DNA from: Bin87 sp965208015
Lineage (GTDB): Bacteria > Chloroflexota > Dehalococcoidia > Lucifugimonadales > UBA3495
Assembly: GCA_965208015.1 (NCBI GenBank)
Contig: CBDBNT010000004.1
Span: 62,001-126,000 of the forward strand
Direction: 5' to 3'
Length of the DNA: 64,000 bases
Shown here: positions 45,449 to 54,488 of the stretch, piece by piece
How positions within the stretch are numbered: the stretch's first letter is position 1
How the letters are laid out: every line of letters starts with the position of its first letter
Notes under the pieces: generated by a model
The model's database searches: none
Told to the model about the DNA's origin: nothing
The model's input: the letters and a program-made list of their open reading frames with translations, nothing else
Program-made: the position numbers and the translations under genes

Positions 45449-46147
45449 CTATCCTCGGGCTAATAACAATCTCGCCACATCCAGATCCTCCGGAGTGGTC
45501 ACTTTCAAATTGTCATAATCACCCCAGAAGACCGTGACCCGGTGGCCCGCAGCCTCGACCATCGCTGAATCATCGGTGTATTCGACGACCGCGGCGCGAT
45601 GGGCATCCAGGAGGGTTTGATAATCGAAAGCCTGCGGAGTTTGCGCCGCCCATAAGTTCGCGCGGTCGGGAGTAGCCGAAATCACCTGCTCCTCGCCCAC
45701 CACTTTGATCGTATCCTTGACCGGCACCGCGGCGATGGCAGCGCCCGATCCCCGAACTTCACGGAGAGCGCGGCCCAGAATATCGGGCGTCACGCATGGC
45801 CGAGCTCCATCGTGAATCGCCACCCATCGCCTCTCGCCCATGGCGACCAGCCCAGCGAGAACTGAATCCTGGCGGCGGGCGCCGCCGGCGCAAACCGCAG
45901 CGATTTTGGGAATACCCAAATCCTGCACGATCGCTTCGCCGTCTTGAACCGCGTCGGCGGCGACAACCAACACGATCCGGTCCACCACCTCCGAATCGGC
46001 GATGCGTCGAAGGGTATGGGCAATCAGGGGCGTTCCAAGCACGTTGACGAAGGTCTTGTCGGTGCCGCCCATCCGGGTGCTGCGCCCGGCAGCCACCACC
46101 ACGACGCCCAACGACCCATCCGATGTCTCCCGTCTGGCGCAGTCCAA
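45449..46147 (-). CDS. ispD: 2-C-methyl-D-erythritol 4-phosphate cytidylyltransferase
   Basis: A 232-residue MEP-pathway enzyme joining CTP and methylerythritol phosphate. Motifs: VVVVAAGRSTRMGGTDKTFV (nucleotide-binding Gly-rich loop), WVAIHDGARPCVTPDILGRA, AAIAAVPVKDTIK and the C-terminal FWGDYDNLKVTTPEDLDVAR. The frame begins with a TTG at 46147; a second TTG at 46111 is also possible, and no clear ribosome site decides between them. Same gene group as ispF. Confidence 0.94.
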   Translation of the reverse strand: MDCARRETSDGSLGVVVVAAGRSTRMGGTDKTFVNVLGTPLIAHTLRRIADSEVVDRIVLVVAADAVQDGEAIVQDLGIPKIAAVCAGGARRQDSVLAGLVAMGERRWVAIHDGARPCVTPDILGRALREVRGSGAAIAAVPVKDTIKVVGEEQVISATPDRANLWAAQTPQAFDYQTLLDAHRAAVVEYTDDSAMVEAAGHRVTVFWGDYDNLKVTTPEDLDVARLLLARG

Positions 46148-46270
46148 TCTATCGTCCGTCCAAAAATTTTCGCGCTTGGCGTTAAAGCCCGCATAGTTTA
46201 TGATTTAGGCGGTATGGGATCAATATCACCCTAAGGGTATATCTGCGGAGCGCGTTACTCCAAAGGGGGC

Positions 46271-46729
46271 ATGATGGCACTCGAAATGGCCTATCACGTG
46301 GAAACGTACAGCTCGGGAACCCACGGCAGAGCGATCTGCAACGCCCGCACGCATCACTGGGTCGCCGACGACGGCGGCGGTGACGCCGTGGGAGCCGGGG
46401 AATTGTTCCTCTCCGGCATCACCGCGTGCGCCGTGAACATGGTGGAGCGCATCGCCCTCACCGACGACGCTCCGGTGGACTTCATGGAAGTGTCCGCCGA
46501 AGCCTTCAGGGACTCGGAAGCAACCCCCGGCGACGTGAGCCTTTACGCCGACGTGCGCATCCACTTCAAGATCTGGGGCGTGGACGACGACCAGGGCAAC
46601 TACTTGGTGGACACGTGGAAGAAGCGTTGACCGCTTTATGGTTCGGTCGCCGTGGCGACCCCCAGCACTTCCGTCACCGCCGAATTCGTTGCCGAGCCTC
46701 GGCCCAAACACGCCGGACGCGCCGCTTAG
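46271..46729 (+). CDS. OsmC-family protein, probable selenoprotein (Sec120, TGA)
   Basis: Read to the first TGA (46628-46630) it gives 119 residues that stop in the middle of the OsmC fold. The same frame continues to TAG 46727-46729 with PLYGSVAVATPSTSVTAEFV, the conserved part that in Cys homologues starts CP.YG. TGA therefore sits exactly on the second redox Cys, giving a 152-residue protein, the normal length. The peroxidatic Cys (C53 in GITACAVNM) is present. A SECIS-like hairpin lies 14 nt past the TGA. OsmC-like proteins reduce organic peroxides and, from memory, have been reported among bacterial selenoproteins. AAAGGGGG precedes ATG 46271. Confidence 0.8.
46639..46664 (+). promoter_or_regulatory. 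SECIS-like hairpin in the OsmC gene
   Basis: GGTCGC (46645-46650), apical CGTG, GCGACC (46655-46660), extended below by TGG/CCA with an internal U-rich loop (TTC). The apical G lies ~22 nt after the TGA, inside the 16-37 nt window known for bacterial SECIS elements. The loop is small, so this is the weaker of the two SECIS candidates. Confidence 0.6.
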
Positions 46730-46991
46730 CGCCCGTCATATTTCGCGCCGCTCGGCGGCGACACGTCTGCCCCCACCCCGACGACGGATTCGCTGAGCGG
46801 CGGGGGCAACAAGTTGCGAGGCGCGAATCAAGCGTTGCCGCGATAGCTTTCAGGCTTAGCCCGCAGGGCCCGGCTCTCCTGTCCCGCGCCGGAGTTGGAT
46901 CTATGCCAGCTCCAGATTTTCAGTAGGGGGTTCTGAGATAGAGTTCCCGCTCACCATATTCGCAGCCGGCCTGACCGACGCATCTGCCGGA

Positions 46992-48989
46992 TTGTTGAAA
47001 GACTTCGCCATCGCCATGGCCATCGCGGCCGTTGGGTTGGCGTTAGCCCGGCTGATATGGCAGCCGCCCGTACTCGGTTACCTCATTGCCGGGCTGCTGA
47101 TCGGGCCGTACACCCTGCCCCATCCGGTCATCAGCAACCTGGACACTATCGGATTGCTTGCCGAGCTGGGGTTGATCCTCCTGCTCTTCGGCATCGGCCT
47201 GGAACTGGGCTGGCGACGCATCCGGGAAATTGGCCTGCGCGTGCTGGTTATCGGGGTAGTGGAGATCTCCACCCTGACCTACCTGGGTGTGCTGATCGCC
47301 GACAAGGTGCTTGGCATATCCGGAGCGAACGCCCTGTACCTGGGCGGTGCCATGGCCATCAGCAGCTCGGCGATACTGCTGAAGGGTTTGCGGGACAGCG
47401 GCAACCTCCGCGCCGGATGGGGTCAGACCATCGTCGGGATCCTGCTGGTGGAAGACTTTGCCGCGGTTATTCTGCTGACCCTGTTGGCCGGCCTGGCCAC
47501 CACCGGTTCCACCGACCTGGCGGACGTGGGCTGGCTGGCCGCGAAGCTGGGCATCTTCTGCATCGCGGCCCTGGCTTTTGGCGCCCTGCTGGCGCCCCGT
47601 CTCATGCGGTTCCTCTCCCGGATGCAATCGGACGAAACCCTGCTGGTGGCCTCACTGGGCTGCTGTTTCGGCCTGGCGTTGGGGGCCGAGTTTCTCGGAT
47701 TGTCCGCGGCGGCCGGCGCCTTCCTGATCGGCGTGGTCATCGGTGACACCGACGCCGCCGGACGGGTGACGCGACTGGTCAACCCGGTGCGCGACATGTT
47801 CGGCGCACTGTTCTTCCTGTCGATAGGCATGCTCATCGACTACCGAACCCTGGACGACTACATCGTGCCGGCGCTGGTAGTGGTGGGAGTGTTCATGGGC
47901 GGCAAGATCATGGCCAACACCATCGGAGCGATACTGGCGGGACGACGCTCGCGCACCGCAGTGCAGGTCGGGATGACTATGCCGCAGATGGGAGAGTTTT
48001 CGCTGGCCATCGGTCACCTGAGCGCCACCAACGCCGCGGTGGGTCCGGTGGTGGCCCCGGTGCTGGCCATCGCCACCGCGATCACGGCGGTCCTGGCGCC
48101 GCTGACCTCGAAGATCGCGACTCCCATGTACGACTGGCTGGAACGGCGCGCGCCGCCGGCGGTGCTGGCCGTCAATCTGGTGATCTTCCTGGGCATTCAG
48201 TCGTTCTGGGCCGCGTTCTCCCTGCCCGGCGAAACGGGCCGCCTGCTGAAAAACGCGGTGCGTCGCATCATCATCGACATCTGCATCATCGCGGTGCTTA
48301 CGGCCATCGGCACCGCTGCGGTGTACACCCTGCCCGACCTGCTGGCCGAACCGGATTCGGTGTCCCACGCCCTGCTGGGCGTGATCCTGGGCGGCGCAAC
48401 GGTGGGGATCAACATCCCGGCTGCCATAGCCATCTGGCGGGAATTGCGGGTAGTGGCCAGCCTGACCGTTCGGGCGTCGGTGCGCGACACGGCAGGCCAG
48501 CCGGCGCGATACACCCTGCGCACCCTGTTGCGCGACGGCATGGCCACGGCGCTTTTGCTCGTCGGCGTCCTGCTGATGATCCCGTTGATAATCCGGCTAT
48601 TCTCCCTGGGCAGCCTGTCGGTGCCGTTGTCAGTGTTCCTGCTGTTGGCTTCCGCGGGCGCTCTGGTGTTTGCCGGCTTCCATGTCCACCGCGTCCTGCA
48701 ACCGGTGTTCCGCAACACGTTCATCGCTCCTACCGCTCCCCGGCGCACCGATGCGCCAGCCCCCAGCGCCTTTGAGGCCATGGACGTGGAGAGCCCGTCC
48801 TTCAACCACTGGGCCGACCCGGACGCGCAACCGATCCAGCAGGTGCGCGCCGCCGCTGCCGCTCAGGCTGCCGAAGACTCGACCGCAGACCTGTGGCGGT
48901 TCCTGGAAGAGCGGATCGAGCTGTTCAGTCCCGCGCCAGCGCGACCGCCGGAAGGCGCAGAGTCATCTGCCCAGAGAGAGGCCGATTAG
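46992..48989 (+). CDS. CPA2-family cation:proton antiporter (KefB-like)
   Basis: A 665-residue transporter. The N-terminal ~380 residues are the Na+/H+ exchanger domain with about 12 membrane helices (PPVLGYLIAGLLIGPYTLPH, LILLLFGIGLELGWRRIREI, LLVEDFAAVILLTLLAGLAT). The second half adds about four more helices, and the last ~100 residues are soluble; no TrkA-N (RCK) domain is seen, unlike KefB/KefC. It would exchange K+ or Na+ for H+. The start is uncertain: TTG 46992 is the best family fit, but the frame is open upstream and no strong ribosome site is seen. Confidence 0.88.
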   Translation: MLKDFAIAMAIAAVGLALARLIWQPPVLGYLIAGLLIGPYTLPHPVISNLDTIGLLAELGLILLLFGIGLELGWRRIREIGLRVLVIGVVEISTLTYLGVLIADKVLGISGANALYLGGAMAISSSAILLKGLRDSGNLRAGWGQTIVGILLVEDFAAVILLTLLAGLATTGSTDLADVGWLAAKLGIFCIAALAFGALLAPRLMRFLSRMQSDETLLVASLGCCFGLALGAEFLGLSAAAGAFLIGVVIGDTDAAGRVTRLVNPVRDMFGALFFLSIGMLIDYRTLDDYIVPALVVVGVFMGGKIMANTIGAILAGRRSRTAVQVGMTMPQMGEFSLAIGHLSATNAAVGPVVAPVLAIATAITAVLAPLTSKIATPMYDWLERRAPPAVLAVNLVIFLGIQSFWAAFSLPGETGRLLKNAVRRIIIDICIIAVLTAIGTAAVYTLPDLLAEPDSVSHALLGVILGGATVGINIPAAIAIWRELRVVASLTVRASVRDTAGQPARYTLRTLLRDGMATALLLVGVLLMIPLIIRLFSLGSLSVPLSVFLLLASAGALVFAGFHVHRVLQPVFRNTFIAPTAPRRTDAPAPSAFEAMDVESPSFNHWADPDAQPIQQVRAAAAAQAAEDSTADLWRFLEERIELFSPAPARPPEGAESSAQREAD

Positions 48990-49004
48990 GGTCTGTTTGC
49001 CAAA

Positions 49005-49130
49005 TAACGTCATTCCGGCGAAAGCCGGAATCCAGTGAGTGTAAATTCCAACCAACGTTCCTACAGCAGAGGCTTTTCTGGGTTCCTGCCCCGTATCAAG
49101 TACGGGGTGACGTTCTTTCGCAGGAACGAC
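49005..49130. repeat. Palindromic intergenic repeats
   Basis: ATTCCGGC-GAAA-GCCGGAAT (49012-49031) is a perfect 8-bp hairpin. GTTCCTGC (49082-49089) and GCAGGAAC (49120-49127) enclose CCCCGTA-TCAAG-TACGGGG (49089-49107). These forms (CATTCC.GCGAAAGC.GGAATCCAG) resemble dispersed intergenic repeats seen in many bacteria. They could end antiporter transcription or be mobile miniature repeats. Confidence 0.65.
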
Positions 49131-49187
49131 GGTGTGATTTTCAGGCGGTGCTACAATGCGCGCAGTCACTAACAGGCAGGCGACACC

Positions 49188-50126
49188 ATGCGAATCTGTT
49201 CTTTTCTACCCTCCGCCACCGAGATTGTTTACGCATTGGGGCTGGAGGACCAACTCTATGGCGTAACCCACGAGTGCGACTACCCAGCCCAGGCCAGGGA
49301 CAAGCCCTGGGTGGTGCGCAGCGTTTTTGAAGGCACGCAGCCCAGCAGCGGTGAGATCAGCCGCGTGATTTCGGAGCGTCTCGCCGAGGGGCTCGGCATC
49401 TACCATATCGACCAGGATATCCTCGACGCAGCCAACCCGGACCTGCTGCTCACTCAGGCTATCTGCGAGGTTTGAGCGGTGTCTTCTCGGCAGGTCGCCG
49501 AGTCCACCGCCAACATGGAGAAGCAGCCCGAGGTCCTGTCGCTGGACCCGCAATACCTCGGCGACGTTTTGGAAGACGTGCGCCGGGTGGGCCGGGCAAC
49601 CGGCACTGAATCCATGGCCGAGCAGGTCACAGCTCGGATGCAGGAGCGTATCGATACGGTCACCCAGAGGGCTGAATTGGCTGATATCCACCCCAGGGTT
49701 CTGCACCTTGAATGGACCGATCCGCTGATGTGCGGCGGTCACTGGGTCCCGGAAATGGTGGAACTGGCCGGGGGAGCCAACTCCTTCGGCGACAAGGAGA
49801 TGGGCTCCTTCCCGCTGGAATGGGAGGCCATCATCGAGAATCAACCCGAGGTCATCGTTGTCATGCCCTGCGGTTTTGAAGTGCCCCGGGGTATGGAGGA
49901 CATTCCTCTGCTCACAGAAAAAGAGGGATGGGCGTCCCTGCCCGCGGTGCAGAACGACCGTGTCTACGTAATCGACGCCAGCAACTACACCAGCCGGTCC
50001 GGCCCCCGGCTCGTTACCGGCCTGGAGATACTCGCCGAGATGATCCATCCCGAGCTGTTTTCGGGGATGATCCCGGAGGCGGGGGCGCGCCGCATTTACG
50101 GGTCCGCCCAGGGAGGCTCCCCATGA
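49188..50126 (+). CDS. BtuF-like substrate-binding protein, probable selenoprotein (Sec96, TGA)
   Basis: Two open segments in the same frame, 49188-49475 and 49476-50126, are separated only by TGA (49473-49475). Joined, they give 312 residues of a BtuF/FepB-type periplasmic-binding fold: ICSFLPSATEIVYALGLEDQ, GVTHECDYPAQARDKPW, LLLTQAICEV-U-AVSSRQV, LEWTDPLMCGGHWVPEMVEL and the C-terminal ILAEMIHPELF. Homologues have Cys in the motif C(D/E)VCAVS at the TGA. A first-rate SECIS hairpin follows immediately. There is no signal peptide, so it may act in the cytoplasm. The stop overlaps the start of the Uma2 gene (ATGA). Confidence 0.88.
49476..49510 (+). promoter_or_regulatory. SECIS element of the BtuF-like gene
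   Basis: Directly after the TGA: GCGGTG (49476-49481), internal loop TCTT, CTCGGC (49486-49491), apical AGGTC (49492-49496), GCCGAG (49497-49502), internal TC, CACCGC (49505-49510). Both 6-bp helices are perfect. The AGGUC loop matches the AGGUCU loop of E. coli fdhF, and the apical G is 18 nt after the TGA, as bacterial SelB requires. Confidence 0.85.
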
Positions 50127-50857
50127 CCACGAAACCGCGTCCGGCCGCCGCCTATCCCAATCTCACGGAGCTGCCGGACCCGCCCCCGCTTCCCGACGGC
50201 ATGAAACAGCGCCCCCACATCGCCCGTATCGATCAGGTTCTGCGCAGCCACTACCGGCGCCAGCCCAACACGCTGGTGTCGGGAGAGGGCTATCTTTGCT
50301 TCGAGGCCCGCGATGCTCGCCGCTCTCCTCGCCCCGACTGCGTGGCAGCCTTTGATCTCCCCTTTCCCGCTCAACTCATTGAAGAAGCCAACGGATACGT
50401 CATCAGCGAAGTTGGGCAGCCGCCGGACTTCGTGCTGGAAGTGGCATCGCCGAGCACCGGCCGACACGACTACACCGCGAAACGCGACATCTACGCGCGC
50501 CTTGAAGTCAGGGAATACTGGCGGTTTGACCCCAGCGGCGGGCAGTGGCACGACGCCCCGCTGGCCGGCGAAGTGTTGGAAGGCGGCGTGTACCGGCCCC
50601 GGCCAATCGACTACGAGAGCGATGGCTCGGCGCGGGGCTACAGTCCCAGCCTGGGGCTGGAGTTGCGCTCGGAAGACCGGCAACTGCGGTTCTGGGACCC
50701 GGTTACGCGGGAATACCTGCCGGACCTCGTAGAAGCCTTGGATGCGTTGGCCGCCGCCGAAGCCCGCGCCGAACGGGCCGAAAACCGTGCCGAACGGGCC
50801 GAGGAGGAAGCGCGCCAACTGCGCGAGCAATTGCGCCGCCGGCAGTCGCCGGAGTAA
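50123..50857 (+). CDS. Uma2-family (DUF820) putative endonuclease
   Basis: A 244-residue protein. The PD-(D/E)xK-like core is seen in SPRPDCVAAFDLPFP, PPDFVLEVASPSTGRHDYTA, KRDIYARLEVREYWRFDP. The last ~55 residues form a coiled coil (AEARAERAENRAERAEEEAR). Family members are expanded in Chloroflexota and cyanobacteria, with unproven nuclease activity. ATG 50123 overlaps the stop of the Sec-containing gene and has GGGAGG upstream, so expression of both may be linked. Confidence 0.85.
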   Translation: MTTKPRPAAAYPNLTELPDPPPLPDGMKQRPHIARIDQVLRSHYRRQPNTLVSGEGYLCFEARDARRSPRPDCVAAFDLPFPAQLIEEANGYVISEVGQPPDFVLEVASPSTGRHDYTAKRDIYARLEVREYWRFDPSGGQWHDAPLAGEVLEGGVYRPRPIDYESDGSARGYSPSLGLELRSEDRQLRFWDPVTREYLPDLVEALDALAAAEARAERAENRAERAEEEARQLREQLRRRQSPE

Positions 50858-50868
50858 ACGCCGGCGGG

Positions 50869-51558
50869 TCAGTTCAGGCGTGGCCCTTTGAACGGCGTGT
50901 TCTGTTCCGCCTGCTCCGCGACGATGCGGTTGGCCTGCCGCATCAGGGTCTGCAACTTTTCCAGCTGTCCGCCGGCGGTGGGGGTTTCCAACAAGGATTG
51001 CCGCACGTCGGGGGGCAGCGGCAGGCTGACAGCCAGGGTGGCCGAGGCGATGCGGGCCAGAGCGATGGGCTCGTCGGGAACCGTGACCTCCCGGTCCCAG
51101 CCGCCGGCCATGGCGGTGAGTTGACGCTGCAACCGGATGAACTGTTCGCGCACGTTGGCTACCGCGGTCGTGGAAACATCCCCTTCGTCGTCGTCCATGA
51201 ACCGCACCAGCCCTACCAGATGCGGCACGGTCTGCACTGTTTGCAGCAACTCGAAACGGGTTTCGCCGCGGGTCAGAATGTTCAGGCGGCCTTCCTGCAG
51301 GCGTTGGACCTGCGAGACCCGCGCCGTGGTGCCGATGGAATGCGGTTCCGCCGGTTCGCCCACCTCGTTGCCCTCCCTGATGAGCAGCACTCCGAACGGT
51401 TCGTCCCGCTCGATGCAGTCGCCGATCATCGCCTTGTACCGCTCCTCGAAAATGTGCAGCGGTAACGGCATACCGGGAAAGAGCACCACGTTGTTCAGAG
51501 GGAACAGCGGCAGTTCGTGGTAGGTTCCCGGCGGGAAGTCGTCAGGATTGATCGCCAT
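50869..51558 (-). CDS. LON substrate-binding (N-terminal) domain protein
   Basis: A 229-residue protein containing only the N-terminal domain of Lon: ELPLFPLNNVVLFPGMPLPL, HIFEERYKAMIGDCIERDEP, GVLLIREG and the long helical end DVRQSLLETPTAGGQLEKLQ. It lacks the ATPase and protease domains, which is normal for this stand-alone family. The role is unknown, perhaps substrate recognition. It converges on the Uma2 gene with 11 bp between. Confidence 0.92.
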   Translation of the reverse strand: MAINPDDFPPGTYHELPLFPLNNVVLFPGMPLPLHIFEERYKAMIGDCIERDEPFGVLLIREGNEVGEPAEPHSIGTTARVSQVQRLQEGRLNILTRGETRFELLQTVQTVPHLVGLVRFMDDDEGDVSTTAVANVREQFIRLQRQLTAMAGGWDREVTVPDEPIALARIASATLAVSLPLPPDVRQSLLETPTAGGQLEKLQTLMRQANRIVAEQAEQNTPFKGPRLN

Positions 51559-51605
51559 GATGCCGCAGTATAACCACGGGCGGCCGGCGCAGCAACCCGA
51601 CCACC

Positions 51606-51636
51606 AAAACGCCCCCGTCCGGCAAGAACGGGGGCG
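51606..51636 (-). terminator. Rho-independent terminator
   Basis: CGCCCCCGT (51610-51618), 9-nt loop, ACGGGGGCG (51628-51636), followed on the minus strand by TTTTGG. It lies 27 bp past the stop of the small gene at 51663. Confidence 0.85.
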
Positions 51637-51662
51637 CGAATGGCTTCGAGTGTTTCTTCGGG

Positions 51663-51914
51663 CTACTTGACCGGTTCCGCATCCGGCGGGCGGTTGTGGA
51701 TGGCCTTGGTGCCCTTCTTGAAGATGCAGGTGCGGATGTTGTTCTCCAGCTCCGTCGGATCATCCACGCCGGGATAGCGTGCCTGAGCCTCGGGGCTGCT
51801 CAGGTATTCGTACATCTTCTGAAGCACTTCTTCCTCGGACTCACCCGTGATCACCGTGCGGTCTCGGGGATCGGAAAGGAAGTTGCTGGGCCTGGCGTAA
51901 TAGATGTCGGGCAT
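51663..51914 (-). CDS. Hypothetical protein, 83 residues
   Basis: A small soluble protein: PDIYYARPSNFLSDPRDRTV, then GESEEEVLQKMYEYLSSPEA, then ELENNIRTCIFKKGTKAIHN. ATG 51914 has GGAGGAGACC upstream, and a strong terminator follows, so it is a real single-gene unit. No family is recognised; one conserved-looking Cys is present. Confidence 0.75.
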   Translation of the reverse strand: MPDIYYARPSNFLSDPRDRTVITGESEEEVLQKMYEYLSSPEAQARYPGVDDPTELENNIRTCIFKKGTKAIHNRPPDAEPVK

Positions 51915-52043
51915 GGTCTCCTCCTCCGTTGGCGAGGCTGCCAATTGTGAAATTGGTTGCGCAAGCAGTGGGAGTTTGATACACCAAAATCCTTCGTGTT
52001 GTCAATATCGGGGGCGCCATTGACCCAACGCCGGCGGACAGTC

Positions 52044-54488
52044 CTAGTCCAGCCGCACCGGGTCGACGTCAATCCGGCAATTCCTCGGGACAGTACGCCC
52101 CTCCAGGAACTGCCAAAGCCGGCGTCCCCTCAGCAACAGCCGCCATCGGTACCGGCCGCGGACACGCTCGGGCAGACAGGGGGTAGGCCCGATTACGTCA
52201 ACATCCGCCCGACCTTCCCTCTCCGCCTGTTCCCGCCAGGACTGGGCCAACTCACCCAGGGTCTGCTGCGCGGCGCGCACGCTGAGATCGGCGCATAATA
52301 CCTGGGCGAGCCGGTTGAAGGGCGGGTTGCCCTGGAGTTGCCTGGCCGCGATTTCGATGCCGTAAAACGTGGCATAGTCCTGCTCAGCGGCCGCGGCGAT
52401 GGCGTAGTGGTCCGGCTGGTACGTCTGGATAATCGCCCGGCCGGGCTCGTGGCCGCGGCCGGACCGGCCCGCCACCTGGCAGAGCAGAGCAAACGCTCGC
52501 TCGCCGGCGCGAAAATCGGGCAGGTTCAGGCCCAGGTCCGCCAGCAGAACGGCCGACAGGGTTACATTAGGCAGATCCAACCCGCGCGCTACCATCTGCG
52601 TGCCCACCAGGATCTGCGCCTGCCCGCTGGCCAGGCGTTCCATCGCCGCTTCCAGTTCCGCCGGATTGCGAACCGAATCCGAGTCCCACCGTTCGATGGT
52701 GACGCCGGGATAGCGTTGCTCCAGCTCGGATGTGACCGCCTCGGTGCCGGCGCCCATCTCGCGGATGCGGCCGCCGCGACACTGCGGACAGGCCCGAGGC
52801 AAGCGCCGCTGCCGGTTGCAGTAGTGACAAATCAGCCGGCCCGACTCCCGATGGAAGGCGTAGGACACGGAGCACCGGCTGCAGTTGATGACGCATCCGC
52901 AGTCCCGGCACTGCATGAGAGCAGCGCTCCCCCGGCGATTGAGAAAGAGGATTGCCTGCTGGCCGCTGGCTATGGTCACGTCCAGGGCGTCGGTGAGGCT
53001 GCGGCTGAAAACGCTGCGGTTACCCTCCCGGAGCTCCCGCCGCATGTCCACCACGCTGATTTCAGGCAACGGCGTAGCGCGTCCATCGGGGCGCGGCACC
53101 CGCTCCGGCAACCGCAACAGGTGATGCCGGCCCCGCGTCGCTTCGTAGTGCGTGCTCACGTCGGGCGTGGCCGAGCCCATGACCACCACCGCGCCGGAGC
53201 GGCGAGCCAACGCCAGGGCGGCGTCGCGCGCGTGATAATAGGGCGGATGCTCGTCCTGCTTGTAAGCCGGTTCGTGCTCCTCGTCGACGATAATCATGCC
53301 CAGATTGACGGCCGGAGCGAACAGGGCGCTGCGCGGCCCTACAATCACGTCGGCCAGGCCGTCGCGAATGTTCCACCACTGCTCGAACCGCTGCCGCTCG
53401 GTGAGGCGGTGGTGCAGGACGGCCACGCGGCCGGGAAATCGGTCGTTCACCATGCCGACCGTCTGCGGGGTCAGCGCGATCTCCGGCACCAGGTAAATCG
53501 CCTGCTTGCCCTGGTCTACCGCATGGGCGATGGCTCGCAGGTACACTTCAGTCTTGCCGCTGCCGGTAACGCCGTGGAGCAGAAAACTGCGCGGCAGCAG
53601 GCCGGGATCGTCCAGCGCGGCGGCAATGCTGGCCAGAGCGTCCGACTGAGCGGCCGTCAGCGCTGCGGGAGCGGGATGCGATGGTTCAACTCCCGAAGGA
53701 ACCTCGGGGCGCACTCGCTGCCATTCCTCACCCACCAGACCGAGCTGGAGGAGGGCGTCGGCTGCGGGTCTCAGGCTGGCGGTTCCAGTCGTGTCGTAAC
53801 CGGCGCCGGACTCTCGCACCGCTGCTAGGAGTTCCACCTGGCGCGAAGCTCGCACGGAAGGAGCGGCTTCGTCACCATCCCCGGCATCGTAATGGCCAGG
53901 AATCAGCAAGCGACGATAGCGGTGCGATCGCGGTCGCGGCAGGGTGACCTCCTTGCGCACCAGGCCGCGGGACACCAGCCGTTGCAGCTCCCGTCGGGCG
54001 ACGTTGGCATGGGTTGGGTCGATCCGTTTCAGAAAGTCGATTTCCTCCCAGGCCCGGGAAGAGTCCGCCAATTCCCGCCACGCGACTTGTGCAGCTTCGC
54101 GGAAAGACGCCAACTCACCAGCGTCGTTAAGGCCGGAGATCGCGGTCAACCGCGACCGCTGCTGCGCCCTGAAGCCCGGCGGCAGTATCGGGGCGACCGC
54201 CTCAAACGGTGAGCATTGATAGGTCTGCCCCAGCCATTCGGCCAGCTCCAGCCCCAGCGAGCCAACCAGCGGGGACGGCTCGACCGGATGCAGGATGTCC
54301 CGCGTTTCTTCCTCCGACACGGCAGAAGCGTCCGCCAGGCTGAAAACCAACCCCTGCACGATATTGCGGCCAAACTGGACCCAGACCAGTTGACCGGGTT
54401 CGACCGCAAGATGGCGGGGTATGCGATAGGAAAACGTTTTGCCCGGCGGGATCCAGTCCGCGTCGATGGCGACGTCGGCGTAGTTCAC
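52044..54488 (-). CDS. priA: Primosomal protein N' (replication restart helicase PriA)
   Basis: An 814-residue 3'-5' helicase. Visible are the N-terminal 3'-DNA-binding domain (IPPGKTFSYRIPRHLAVEPG), Walker A HGVTGSGKTEVYLRAI, the DEEH box IVDEEHEPAYKQDEHPPYYH, GSATPDVSTHYEA, the zinc region CRDCGCVINCSRC...CHYCNRQ...CPQC and LVGTQMVARGLDLPNVTLSA. Length and order are normal. It rebuilds replication forks after arrest. Confidence 0.96.
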   Translation of the reverse strand: MNYADVAIDADWIPPGKTFSYRIPRHLAVEPGQLVWVQFGRNIVQGLVFSLADASAVSEEETRDILHPVEPSPLVGSLGLELAEWLGQTYQCSPFEAVAPILPPGFRAQQRSRLTAISGLNDAGELASFREAAQVAWRELADSSRAWEEIDFLKRIDPTHANVARRELQRLVSRGLVRKEVTLPRPRSHRYRRLLIPGHYDAGDGDEAAPSVRASRQVELLAAVRESGAGYDTTGTASLRPAADALLQLGLVGEEWQRVRPEVPSGVEPSHPAPAALTAAQSDALASIAAALDDPGLLPRSFLLHGVTGSGKTEVYLRAIAHAVDQGKQAIYLVPEIALTPQTVGMVNDRFPGRVAVLHHRLTERQRFEQWWNIRDGLADVIVGPRSALFAPAVNLGMIIVDEEHEPAYKQDEHPPYYHARDAALALARRSGAVVVMGSATPDVSTHYEATRGRHHLLRLPERVPRPDGRATPLPEISVVDMRRELREGNRSVFSRSLTDALDVTIASGQQAILFLNRRGSAALMQCRDCGCVINCSRCSVSYAFHRESGRLICHYCNRQRRLPRACPQCRGGRIREMGAGTEAVTSELEQRYPGVTIERWDSDSVRNPAELEAAMERLASGQAQILVGTQMVARGLDLPNVTLSAVLLADLGLNLPDFRAGERAFALLCQVAGRSGRGHEPGRAIIQTYQPDHYAIAAAAEQDYATFYGIEIAARQLQGNPPFNRLAQVLCADLSVRAAQQTLGELAQSWREQAEREGRADVDVIGPTPCLPERVRGRYRWRLLLRGRRLWQFLEGRTVPRNCRIDVDPVRLD

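Noticed and set aside
49188..49475. Stand-alone 95-residue truncated binding protein
   Set aside because: The frame continues after TGA for 216 codons with conserved family sequence and a SECIS hairpin lies at the junction, so readthrough with selenocysteine explains it better than two genes or a pseudogene.
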